Virus record (IMG/VR): IMGVR_UViG_3300013372_005370
Coordinates: 1 to 48,526 of that record
DNA: 48,526 nt
Source: a virus
Reading direction: 5' to 3' (one strand)
The position numbers were made by a program, and so were the translations under genes. The notes under the pieces were generated by a model. The model ran no database searches. It was not told the origin of the DNA and was given only the letters and a program-made list of their open reading frames with translations. Within the stretch, counting starts at the first letter, position 1; each line of letters starts with the position of its first letter. Below are positions 42,624 to 48,526 of the stretch, piece after piece.

Positions 42624-44081
42624 ATGCCAATAAACAGAGTCCTTGATTTTTTTTCCTATATAAACGAGTCTAATATAGAAACTACAAAAATAGTGGTTTT
42701 AACAGGCAATGTTAAAGGAAGTAAAACTTCAACATCCTTTAAAGAGGAGTGTAAGAAAAGAAAAATAGAATGCTATATAGTAGATGTAAATGATGCTATT
42801 ATAGAAAAATCGTATAATGGCCATTTAATCAATACCGGAGATAATACGATTCAGATTGATCCAAATTCTACTGTGATTGTCCCAAGAAGGGGAGTTTTAG
42901 AAAACTCGTATACTAAACAGATCTTATCATATTTAGAGGATTCACGATATTTTACAGTAAACACTTTGGAATCAATGGAAGTTTGCGAGAATAAATATTT
43001 AACATCCCAGATTTTAGAGGAAAGTGGTTTACCAGTTCCTAAGTGTGCTTTAATTCCGAATGAAGATTTTCTAGATTCTGCGCTAAAACAAATAGGCGGT
43101 AAATTTCCTGTTGTTATGAAGCTACTCTCCGGGACACAAGGGATAGGAGTTTCTATTGTTGATTCATATTCTTCACTAAAATCGGTATACCAAACTATTA
43201 GAAAACTAGATGGAAATAATGAAATTTTAATTCAAGAAAAAATAGATTCAAACTTCGATCTTAGAATTCAGGTTATAATTAAGAAGTTCGATCCATTAAG
43301 ACCTAGTTCTGATAACTGTGTTATTTTAGGATCAATGAAAAGACAGGCAGTTAAAAAAGACTTCAGAACAAATTATTCTTTAGGTGGATCTGTTTCGAAA
43401 TACAACATCTCAAAAGAAATAGAAGAAATCGCATGTAGGGCAGCAAATGCAGTGGGATGTCATTGGTGTGGGGTTGATATTATGATAGATTCAAAAACTA
43501 AAAAACCATACATATTAGAGGTGAATTCGTCACCGGGTACAGAGGGTATATCACAAGCAATAGGAAAGCCTATAGTAAACGATCTTATAGATTACCTAGT
43601 AGAGAAAAGCAATTGGGCTTATTCTAATTTAGAAATAGGATATTTAGAAACAATAGGAATACCCGGGATTGGTGATTTTGTTGGTAAATTTGATACTGGA
43701 AATGGAGCAAAATCTTGCAGTATACACTGTGACGAATCTGAAGAGATTAACGGTAAATTAAAATGGAAGGTAGGTAATAAAAATTTCGTTAGCGAGATCA
43801 TTGGATATTCAGATGCCGAAGTAGGCAGGGATATACAGACTAGACCAATAATAGAGATGGACATAATGTTCCACGGTGTTTTAGTCCCTGGAGTTAAAAT
43901 TTCACCAGTAGACCGGACTGAAAAAAGCACCCCATTCTTAGCAAATAGAGGCTTTATGAGAAGACTTGGATTAATTGTTAATCCATATAAAGCTTTTGTA
44001 GTTTCGCAAGAACCTAAGGGAGGATATCAGGTTGGTGCTTCTAAGGGTAAAGCCCATGCAGGAATTAAATTTGAAAAATAA
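42624..44081 (+). CDS. RimK-like ATP-grasp ligase fused to RimB-like retropepsin protease, with capsid-targeting leader
   Basis: A 485-residue protein. Leader: MPINRVLDFFSYINESNIE (cut after I-N-E). Residues 20-330 form a RimK-type ATP-grasp ligase: CENKYLTSQILEESGLPVPKC near 120, PVVMKLLSGTQGIGV near 165, QEKIDSNFDLRIQVI near 205 and CGVDIMIDSKTKKPYILEVNSSPG near 285. Residues 340-475 match the RimB/ATP-dependent zinc-protease fold: GDFVGKFDTGNGAKSCSIH near 352, ending TPFLANRGFMRRLGLIVNPYKAFVV. RimK adds glutamates to ribosomal protein S6 and RimB-type proteases remove them. The fusion in one injected protein would let the phage modify and restore a host target. Target unknown. Confidence 0.8.
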   Translation: MPINRVLDFFSYINESNIETTKIVVLTGNVKGSKTSTSFKEECKKRKIECYIVDVNDAIIEKSYNGHLINTGDNTIQIDPNSTVIVPRRGVLENSYTKQILSYLEDSRYFTVNTLESMEVCENKYLTSQILEESGLPVPKCALIPNEDFLDSALKQIGGKFPVVMKLLSGTQGIGVSIVDSYSSLKSVYQTIRKLDGNNEILIQEKIDSNFDLRIQVIIKKFDPLRPSSDNCVILGSMKRQAVKKDFRTNYSLGGSVSKYNISKEIEEIACRAANAVGCHWCGVDIMIDSKTKKPYILEVNSSPGTEGISQAIGKPIVNDLIDYLVEKSNWAYSNLEIGYLETIGIPGIGDFVGKFDTGNGAKSCSIHCDESEEINGKLKWKVGNKNFVSEIIGYSDAEVGRDIQTRPIIEMDIMFHGVLVPGVKISPVDRTEKSTPFLANRGFMRRLGLIVNPYKAFVVSQEPKGGYQVGASKGKAHAGIKFEK

Positions 44082-44093
44082 CAAACATATAAA

Positions 44094-44306
44094 ATGGAAA
44101 ACTTAAAAGATTTTGGTAGCCTTAGCGAATCTGCTCAGGACGAAAAAACAGAAAAAATCCAGGTTCTTCTTTCCAAAGAAGATTTATCCGATTTAAGCAG
44201 AAAGCTTTCTAAAGAGGCTTTATCTAAAGGAGAAGCACCGGTTTCTATTTCACATTACGTAAGAAGACTAATTAGAAGAAACTTAGGGAAAACTACCGAG
44301 GATTAA
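44094..44306 (+). CDS. Ribbon-helix-helix-like DNA-binding protein with leader-like start
   Basis: A 70-residue protein. It starts MENLKDFGSLSESAQDE, a leader-like sequence with L-S-E, then KIQVLLSKEDLSDLSRKLSKEALSKGEAPVSISHYVRRLIRRNL, a strand-helix-helix layout with a Ser-hydrophobic-x-x-YVRRLIR helix 2, as in CopG/Arc-type repressors. It lies 12 bases after the RimK/RimB gene, so it may be its regulator or co-delivered. The leader assignment is weak because the aromatic spacing is imperfect. Confidence 0.5.
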   Translation: MENLKDFGSLSESAQDEKTEKIQVLLSKEDLSDLSRKLSKEALSKGEAPVSISHYVRRLIRRNLGKTTED

Positions 44307-44308
44307 TA

Positions 44309-44629
44309 ATGAGACTTATAATAGAGTTTGATGATTATCTGGAGGATGACTTGGAGTTAGGTGAGCCAGAGAAGGCCATGATTAGAAATTGGATACAGAA
44401 ATACGAGAAGTATTTTAATTTTCATAATAGTGGTGATTTTGTTGACTCAATTGATCAGATAACAAAAGACTGTATAGAGCAGCTAGGACTAGATAAAACT
44501 AAATCTGATGCTGTACAGGATTATTTAGAAAGCATATACACTCTTTCCGACGGGCTTTCTGTGGTGATGTCGCCAGGACAGGAACTACAATATACTGATA
44601 TAGACCAAGTGCAAAGATTCCAATATTAA
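44309..44629 (+). CDS. Small acidic protein, unknown
   Basis: A 106-residue acidic protein (RLIIEFDDYLEDDLELGEPEKAM, then KYEKYFNFHNSGDFVDSIDQITKD and a Tyr/Gln-rich end). It begins 2 bases after the ribbon-helix-helix gene, so it may be its partner or an unrelated operon member. A small hairpin (CTTGTT/AACAAG at 44647-44662) follows without a clear T-tract. No family recognised. Confidence 0.5.
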   Translation: MRLIIEFDDYLEDDLELGEPEKAMIRNWIQKYEKYFNFHNSGDFVDSIDQITKDCIEQLGLDKTKSDAVQDYLESIYTLSDGLSVVMSPGQELQYTDIDQVQRFQY

Positions 44630-44676
44630 CCGGAACTTTTTTAAATCTTGTTCTAAAACAAGTAAAATAATCGTTT

Positions 44677-46107
44677 ATGGATCTAGTTTCAGCTTTACAA
44701 CAATCTAATACAACTACTGAGAATGGAATGGTAACAAATTCTAGTTCACTTAATAACTGCGTTGATATGTTTTTTAAAATCGGAGCATTTAGATCTGCTA
44801 ATGAATCCGATGTGATTAGAGTTTTTTCCCTTGCATTTTCAGAAGATCCTGTTTCAGCTCTTAGAATTCTTTTCTGGGCTAGAGATATCAGAGGAGGCGC
44901 AGGGGAAAGAAGAGTTTTTAGAATATGCCTGGAATATCTTTCCAAAGCTAATAGAGAAGCTATGGTTAGGAACATGTCTATTATCCCTGAATATGGAAGA
45001 TGGGATGATCTGCTTGTGTTTTTTAGTACTGATCTTCAGGATGAGGCAGCAAAGTTAATTAAGGATGCTCTAAATTCGGAGAATAGTCTCTGTGCTAAAT
45101 GGATGCCCAGAAAGGGAGCTATTGCTAACGATCTCAGAAAGTTCATGAAAATGACACCAAAGGATTATCGTAAGACCCTTGTTTCTCTTACCAAAGTAGT
45201 TGAGCAGAATATGTGTTCTGGTAAATGGGACGGAATTAACTATTCGCAAGTTCCGTCTGTAGCTGCTGCTAGATATCAGACGGCTTTTTATAAAAGGGAT
45301 ACTGAAAGATATCAGGAGTACATTAGACTTTTATCACTCCCTCCAGAATCTAGACCAGAGGGGGTAAAAATAAATGCTCAAGCTGTTTATCCATATGACG
45401 TTCTAAAATCAATCAGGAAAGGTAACGAGGACGTAGCAATCGCACAGTGGAAAGAACTACCTAACTACATGGAGGGAAGCTCGGATATGATTTTACCGGT
45501 GGTTGATGTATCAGGATCTATGTCAACTCCAATTTCTAACGGATCTTCCCTAGAGTGTATGGATGTTGCAATTTCTCTTGGTCTTTATATTTCAGAAAGA
45601 AACGAGGGGCCTTTCCAAAACCACTTTATCACATTTAGTGAAAACCCAAAGCTTCAAAAATTAAAGGGTAATCTTTACGAGAGATATCACCAATTAGAAT
45701 CTTCTGAGTGGGGGATGTCTACTAATTTAGAATCGGTGTTTGATTTAGTTTTGCGTCAGGCTATTAAACATAGCGTGGGTAAAGAATCGATGCCAACTAA
45801 GATATTGATTCTTTCCGATATGGAATTCAACCAGGCCATCCGTGGAGGTGAAAGCGTTTCAGCTATAGAGATGATCAGAGGAAAGTACGAGCAAGCTGGA
45901 TATGATATGCCATCTATTATATTCTGGAACATTCAGAGTAGAAGTGGAGGAAATAATGTTCCGGTTAGATTCGATGAGTCGGGAACTGCTTTAATCTCCG
46001 GATTTTCGCCTTCGATTTTAAAATCAATACTTTCTGGTAATAATATTACTCCGGTTGATATTATGAAAGAGACAATAAACTCGGAGAGATACAAAAACAT
46101 ATCATAA
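44677..46107 (+). CDS. Ro60-like ring protein (TROVE/DUF2828-type helical repeat plus vWA)
   Basis: A 476-residue protein. Residues 1-260 are helical repeats resembling the TROVE ring of Ro60 and the DUF2828/DUF7788 family: FSLAFSEDPVSALRILFWARDIRGGAGERRVFRICLEYL near 50-90, YGRWDDLLVFF near 108, KWMPRKGAIANDLRKFMKMTPKDYRK near 143-168. Residues 265-440 are a von Willebrand A domain with a full MIDAS: DVSGSMS near 277, a Thr near 350 and ILSDMEF near 385. Ro60 proteins bind Y RNAs and misfolded RNAs through the ring. A structured non-coding region and a terminator lie directly downstream. Whether the ring binds RNA here is inferred from the family. Confidence 0.75.
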   Translation: MDLVSALQQSNTTTENGMVTNSSSLNNCVDMFFKIGAFRSANESDVIRVFSLAFSEDPVSALRILFWARDIRGGAGERRVFRICLEYLSKANREAMVRNMSIIPEYGRWDDLLVFFSTDLQDEAAKLIKDALNSENSLCAKWMPRKGAIANDLRKFMKMTPKDYRKTLVSLTKVVEQNMCSGKWDGINYSQVPSVAAARYQTAFYKRDTERYQEYIRLLSLPPESRPEGVKINAQAVYPYDVLKSIRKGNEDVAIAQWKELPNYMEGSSDMILPVVDVSGSMSTPISNGSSLECMDVAISLGLYISERNEGPFQNHFITFSENPKLQKLKGNLYERYHQLESSEWGMSTNLESVFDLVLRQAIKHSVGKESMPTKILILSDMEFNQAIRGGESVSAIEMIRGKYEQAGYDMPSIIFWNIQSRSGGNNVPVRFDESGTALISGFSPSILKSILSGNNITPVDIMKETINSERYKNIS

Positions 46108-46151
46108 TTAATGAAACATTATCTTCAGCTCAGCATATAAAAATAAAAAAA

Positions 46152-46295
46152 GGAATCTTTTCAGCAAACACAAACTCAAATATGACGAAGAAGTGTTGGT
46201 TCTTCGGTTCCAACATAAAAAAGAGATTCCGTTAATTTTAAAGGATTGTTACAGCAAAAAACATTCTATACAACTATAAGAAAAAAAACAATCCT
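46152..46295 (+). ncRNA. Candidate structured RNA(s), possible Y-RNA-like partner of Ro60-like protein
   Basis: The 281 bases between the Ro60-like gene and the next CDS hold no convincing ORF. Element 1: GGAATCTTTT (46152-46161) pairs with AAGAGATTCC (46221-46230), 10 bp with one G-T, closing a 59-base loop that contains CGAAGAA/TTCTTCG (46186-46192 with 46200-46206) and a competing or pseudoknotting TGTTGG/CCAACA (46194-46199 with 46210-46215). Element 2: AGGATTGTT (46242-46250) with AACAATCCT (46287-46295), closing a 36-base A-rich loop. Each 5' strand is followed closely by CAGCAAA. A strong terminator ends the region. End-pairing around a large loop is the shape of Y RNAs. Transcription is not proven. 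Confidence 0.5.
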
Positions 46296-46303
46296 GAAAC
46301 ATT

Positions 46304-46336
46304 AAAAGTCCGAGTGAAAGCTCGGACTTTTTTTTT
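46304..46336 (+). terminator. Strong rho-independent terminator
   Basis: AAAAGTCCGAG (46304-46314) pairs with CTCGGACTTTT (46321-46331) around TGAAAG, followed by T residues to 46336. It ends the Ro60-like gene/non-coding RNA unit. Confidence 0.9.
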
Positions 46337-46388
46337 CCTCCGGGATTATGTTGTATCTTTACCATTCAAACCAATAAAAAGATAAGTT

Positions 46389-46721
46389 ATGGAAGAACAA
46401 AAGAAGATTAATTGGAGCGAAGCTCGTATCAGGGCTTTAGATTTTTTCAGATCATCGATTAAGGTAATTTTTATTCTGGTAGCTGTTGCTTCAGGCTACG
46501 CCATCTCGGAAATACACCACAAATATTCAGAGGGAAATAGTAATAAAGAGGGTGCACCTATGAAGACTAGAAATTCATCGGAAATTTCTGTTGCTATTAA
46601 CGAGAGAAACGAACTAATGATAATAGATCGTAGAAATGGAGAGTATGAGATTTATCAGGATTCTACTGGGCTCCAAATATTTAATCTCTATGCAAATAAA
46701 ATGTATAACGATAACAAATAG
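46389..46721 (+). CDS. Small membrane protein, unknown
   Basis: A 110-residue protein with a charged N-terminus, one transmembrane helix at about residues 24-40 (IKVIFILVAVASGYAI) and a soluble C-terminal part (SSEISVAINERNELMIIDRRNGEYEIYQDSTG). It lies 5 bases before the transglycosylase gene, so a lysis or envelope role (for example antiholin- or spanin-like) is possible. Nothing in the sequence decides this. Confidence 0.55.
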   Translation: MEEQKKINWSEARIRALDFFRSSIKVIFILVAVASGYAISEIHHKYSEGNSNKEGAPMKTRNSSEISVAINERNELMIIDRRNGEYEIYQDSTGLQIFNLYANKMYNDNK

Positions 46722-46726
46722 GAACC

Positions 46727-47239
46727 ATGAAAAACCGTATTTATGTGATCGCTATGAGCGTTCTTTTACTTCCTATATTTTTTCTACTTCTTAGCAGCTC
46801 TGCGTCTACTAAAAGCGATGTATTGATATCCTCGGCTAAGCCATCTATGGAAGTACCTCCCTGTATAGAGATGCACAATTGCATAGAAAAATACTCCGAA
46901 ATATACAGGATCCCAAAAAGATACGCCTATGGAGTAGCATGGAAAGAAACCAGATATTCTGGTGCATTCCACTGGGAATATAATCCGGGACAGATCAGTT
47001 GCGTAGGAGCTGTAGGTCCGATGCAGGTAATGTATTCAACAGCCAAGATGATGTGGAAGGATAAGGAATTCACTAAGGAAGAATTGAAGAATGATATAGA
47101 ATTCAATGTGGAAACTAGTATGAAGCTACTTAGGCACCTTCATGATAGGTATGGTGATTGGAAAATTGTTTTTGGCTGTTATAACACAGGAAAGTCTATA
47201 GTTAATCAGTACGCCATAGATGTTTATAATTTTAATTAA
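46727..47239 (+). CDS. Lytic transglycosylase (SLT-type), membrane-anchored or secreted
   Basis: A 170-residue protein with an N-terminal signal or anchor helix (residues 5-23) and an SLT domain: CIEKYSEIYRIPKRYAYGVAWKETRYSG with catalytic Glu near 73, GAVGPMQVMYSTAKMMW near 95 (the GxMQ motif), and GDWKIVFGCYNTG near 143 (the AYNxG-type motif). Such enzymes cleave the MurNAc-GlcNAc bond without water. With its export signal it is a candidate for the phage endolysin, delivered by the Sec system. Confidence 0.8.
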   Translation: MKNRIYVIAMSVLLLPIFFLLLSSSASTKSDVLISSAKPSMEVPPCIEMHNCIEKYSEIYRIPKRYAYGVAWKETRYSGAFHWEYNPGQISCVGAVGPMQVMYSTAKMMWKDKEFTKEELKNDIEFNVETSMKLLRHLHDRYGDWKIVFGCYNTGKSIVNQYAIDVYNFN

Positions 47240-47297
47240 ATAAGGGAATAATAATTAGATCTAAAAATTTAGAGATATATATTAGTAAATAGAGGAT

Positions 47298-47471
47298 GTG
47301 GATAAGGAAATAGAAAAAGACTTTTATAATTATCTTAAGAATTTTGCAGATTCTAATGGGATAAGTATTACCGAGGTTATTAAAATACCAAAGCTAGTAG
47401 AAGATCTTAGGAATCTTTATTCCTCCAAAAAAAATACATCTGACTCTTCTCCTAAAAAAGAAGATAAGTAA
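47298..47471 (+). CDS. Small protein with GTG start, unknown
   Basis: A 57-residue ORF starting at GTG (MDKEIEKDFYNYLKNFADSN), with AGAGG a few bases upstream as a possible ribosome-binding site and GATATATATTAG at 47274. The ATG at 47296 leads to an immediate stop and is not used. The protein is charged and helical with a Ser/Lys-rich tail. It ends 3 bases before the tmRNA, so it may share its transcript. Confidence 0.4.
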   Translation: MDKEIEKDFYNYLKNFADSNGISITEVIKIPKLVEDLRNLYSSKKNTSDSSPKKEDK

Positions 47472-47474
47472 TAT

Positions 47475-47964
47475 GGGCCCGCTTTGGATTTGACAGGCGG
47501 AGGTAGTTCTTTGAGATGCAGGCAGTCTTAGATGGAAAGACTTTAATTACCTATTAAACAATAAACGCAAACGTTTATAATTCAGAGGATATCATGAGTA
47601 TCCAAACTTCACTTACTAGTTCACTAGTAGCTGAAGAGGTTGAGCTAGCTGTTGCAGTCTAACCAATTGGCGGCAACTGCCAATAATAAAACAAAGTTGC
47701 AAGCTGGCAAGAAAAAAGGTTCGTAGTATTGCCTATTTAACATTGAGTGGAACCTTGCGGATTCGTCCAATACCCATTTAGATCGTCACTATCGATGTTA
47801 GGTAAACCCCCGGTTAATACCGGGGAGTAACCCAGACTGAGCATTAAGTCTGAAAGAAAAAAGAAACGCACCCAAAGTTTGTTGATGTCAAACAATCAAC
47901 TAAGCCTGTGAATGAGTCCAATGGACATTTGATCTGGACGAGGGTTCGACCCCCTCCGGGTCCA
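47475..47964 (+). ncRNA. ssrA: tmRNA (ssrA)
   Basis: The tRNA-like ends pair: GGGCCCG (47475-47481) with CGGGTCC (47957-47963), with G3-U70 as in alanine tRNAs; A47964 is the discriminator and CCA is not encoded. The T arm is GAGGG-TTCGACC-CCCTC near the 3' end, and CTTTGGATTTGACAGG near the 5' end matches the conserved tmRNA start (TCTGGATTCGACGGG in E. coli). ATAAACGCAAAC precedes the tag frame. The tmRNA frees stalled ribosomes with host or phage SmpB and tags the product. At 490 bases it is longer than typical (about 350-400); most of the extra length comes from the long tag frame. Confidence 0.9.
47567..47662 (+). other. tmRNA tag reading frame, 31 residues
   Basis: Resuming at GCA (47567) after ATAAAC, the frame reads ANVYNSEDIM, SIQTSLTSSL, VAEEVELAVAV and stops at TAA (47660-47662). 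Typical tags have about 8-15 residues and end in ALAA or similar; this one ends in LAVAV. TACTAG-TTCA-CTAGTA (47614-47629) can form a hairpin inside the frame. The start of the frame is inferred from the E. coli arrangement. Confidence 0.65.
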
Positions 47965-48002
47965 CTGAATTAATCCCGTTCTCTACTGAATGGAATTTTT
48001 TT

Positions 48003-48011
48003 GATATATAA
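48003..48011 (+). promoter_or_regulatory. TTTTTTTGATATATAA element directly before an ATG
   Basis: It is followed after only 3 bases by the ATG at 48015. If TTTG is read as a Bacteroidota -7 box, the transcript would start inside ATATATAA and have a leader of a few bases. Confidence 0.4.
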
Positions 48012-48014
48012 ATT

Positions 48015-48526
48015 ATGAAGCATATTAAACTATTTGAGGATTTTAAAGATAAAAAAAATCCAAGCTATAAAAAACCAGAGTATGAGTTTAAAGAATTCTA
48101 CCGAGTTTTTAAGAATTATCCGGAGTTAAGATCCCTTCTTCCTACTGATATCGATCAAAAAGTATTTGACATTAAAGCGGATGGATTTGCAGGGGAACCT
48201 AAATGGCTAGAAAAACACTTAGATCCACCTAGTAAATCTGACGAGATCACAACGGAAGATCTTTTAATAATAGCGGAGCAGAATGATCCAAGGTTTATCC
48301 CCCTTATTATTTGGTGTCTGGAATTGTTTGAACAAGGGGAGATGGAAAAGATGCCTTTAGATTATATACGTCCAAGATTAAGTGCTGATTTTAAGAATCA
48401 CGATTGGGCGGAGTTAGAAAAAAATCCAGATTTTTTAGATGATTGTCAAGCCGAATATAATAAAGCAATAGAATTAGGACTGAATGACGAAACATTAAAC
48501 ACTAAAGGTCTAGTTCAAAAGTATCC
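48015..48526 (+). CDS. Putative capsid-targeted protein, unknown (3' end outside window)
   Basis: The frame is open to the window end; 170 residues are visible. It starts MKHIKLFEDFKDKKNPS, nearly identical to the leader MKKHIKLFEQF of the gene at 23714, though no clear [LI]-x-E follows. The visible part is acidic and helical, with several Trp and Pro (FAGEPKWLEKHLDPP, RFIPLIIWCLELFEQG). It immediately follows the tmRNA. No family recognised. Confidence 0.5.
   Translation, partial: MKHIKLFEDFKDKKNPSYKKPEYEFKEFYRVFKNYPELRSLLPTDIDQKVFDIKADGFAGEPKWLEKHLDPPSKSDEITTEDLLIIAEQNDPRFIPLIIWCLELFEQGEMEKMPLDYIRPRLSADFKNHDWAELEKNPDFLDDCQAEYNKAIELGLNDETLNTKGLVQKY

Noticed and set aside
44641-44670. Hairpin CTTGTT/AACAAG after the small acidic gene as a terminator.
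   Set aside because: The 6-bp stem is not followed by a T-tract, so it is at most a weak structure.
46111-46140. A 9-codon ORF (MKHYLQLSI) whose start resembles the capsid-targeting leader.
   Set aside because: Too short to be a gene; it could be a leftover of a leader-bearing gene, but nothing downstream continues the frame.
46182-46235. A 17-codon ORF (MTKKCWFFGSNIKKRFR) in the non-coding region after the Ro60-like gene.
   Set aside because: It is very short, lacks a ribosome-binding site, and its codons coincide with the paired stems of the candidate RNA, which explains the sequence equally well. Not excluded as a peptide but not supported.
1-48526. Prophage, integrative element or CRISPR content.
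   Set aside because: No integrase, excisionase, attachment repeats, transposase or spaced direct repeats were seen; gene content is that of a virulent T4-like phage.

Overview
This is a 48.5 kb piece of a large, strictly lytic-looking myovirus genome related to T4. The DNA is AT-rich (by eye roughly one third G+C) and almost fully coding, nearly all on the + strand. T4-type relationships are visible in the proteins themselves: single-strand binding protein gp32, primase gp61, UvsY- and UvsW-like recombination proteins, a two-subunit type II topoisomerase (gp39+60 fused, and gp52), sliding clamp gp45, B-family DNA polymerase gp43 (in two separate genes), aerobic ribonucleotide reductase NrdA/NrdB, and a tail-tube-fold protein. 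The host is probably a member of the Bacteroidota. A small histone-H1-like (Hc1-type) protein and a DUF4494-like protein are typical of that phylum, Shine-Dalgarno sequences are mostly missing, and start codons follow A/T-rich leaders. No integrase, transposase, CRISPR array or ordinary tRNA gene was seen.

Layout. 1-8055: virion genes (three tandem fibre-like genes, the first cut by the window edge; a membrane-anchored protein; a large structural protein; a tail-tube-like protein). 8082-13512: DNA metabolism (RuvC-like nuclease, gp32 with a structured leader, primase, UvsY-like, UvsW-like). 13548-25111: accessory block with a nucleotidyltransferase, an RNA-ligase/NMN-adenylyltransferase fusion, the Hc1-like protein, a CHAP-type lytic enzyme, Hsp20, an OmpA-domain protein, a secreted minus-strand protein and an MBD4-like DNA glycosylase. 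25183-31318: N-terminal half of the polymerase, dUTPase-like protein, NrdB, NrdA, adenylate kinase. 31337-42516: glycosyltransferase, topoisomerase, UV-damage endonuclease, DnaJ, sliding clamp and the C-terminal half of the polymerase. 42624-48526: a RimK-ligase/RimB-protease fusion, a ribbon-helix-helix protein, a Ro60-like ring protein followed by a structured non-coding region, a lytic transglycosylase, and a tmRNA with an unusually long tag.

The most striking signal runs across genes. About fourteen otherwise unrelated proteins begin with the same short leader, roughly M-x(2-6)-h-x-F-x-x-[FY]-h-x-E. This matches the capsid-targeting sequence of T4 internal proteins (IPIII starts MKTYQEFIAE), which directs proteins into the prohead and is cut after [LI]-x-E by the gp21 protease. 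If that holds here, the phage packages and injects a large enzyme set: adenylate kinase, a RimK/RimB fusion, a nucleotidyltransferase, a CHAP hydrolase, an OmpA-domain protein, a ribbon-helix-helix protein and several unknowns. Many of these genes also follow a GATATATAA/C element that looks like a phage promoter.

A second theme is RNA: a Ro60-like protein with a candidate Y-RNA-like partner, a phage tmRNA, a ligase-NMNAT fusion and a predicted gp32 autoregulatory leader. All functional statements rest on reading motifs by eye; no database search or folding program was run.
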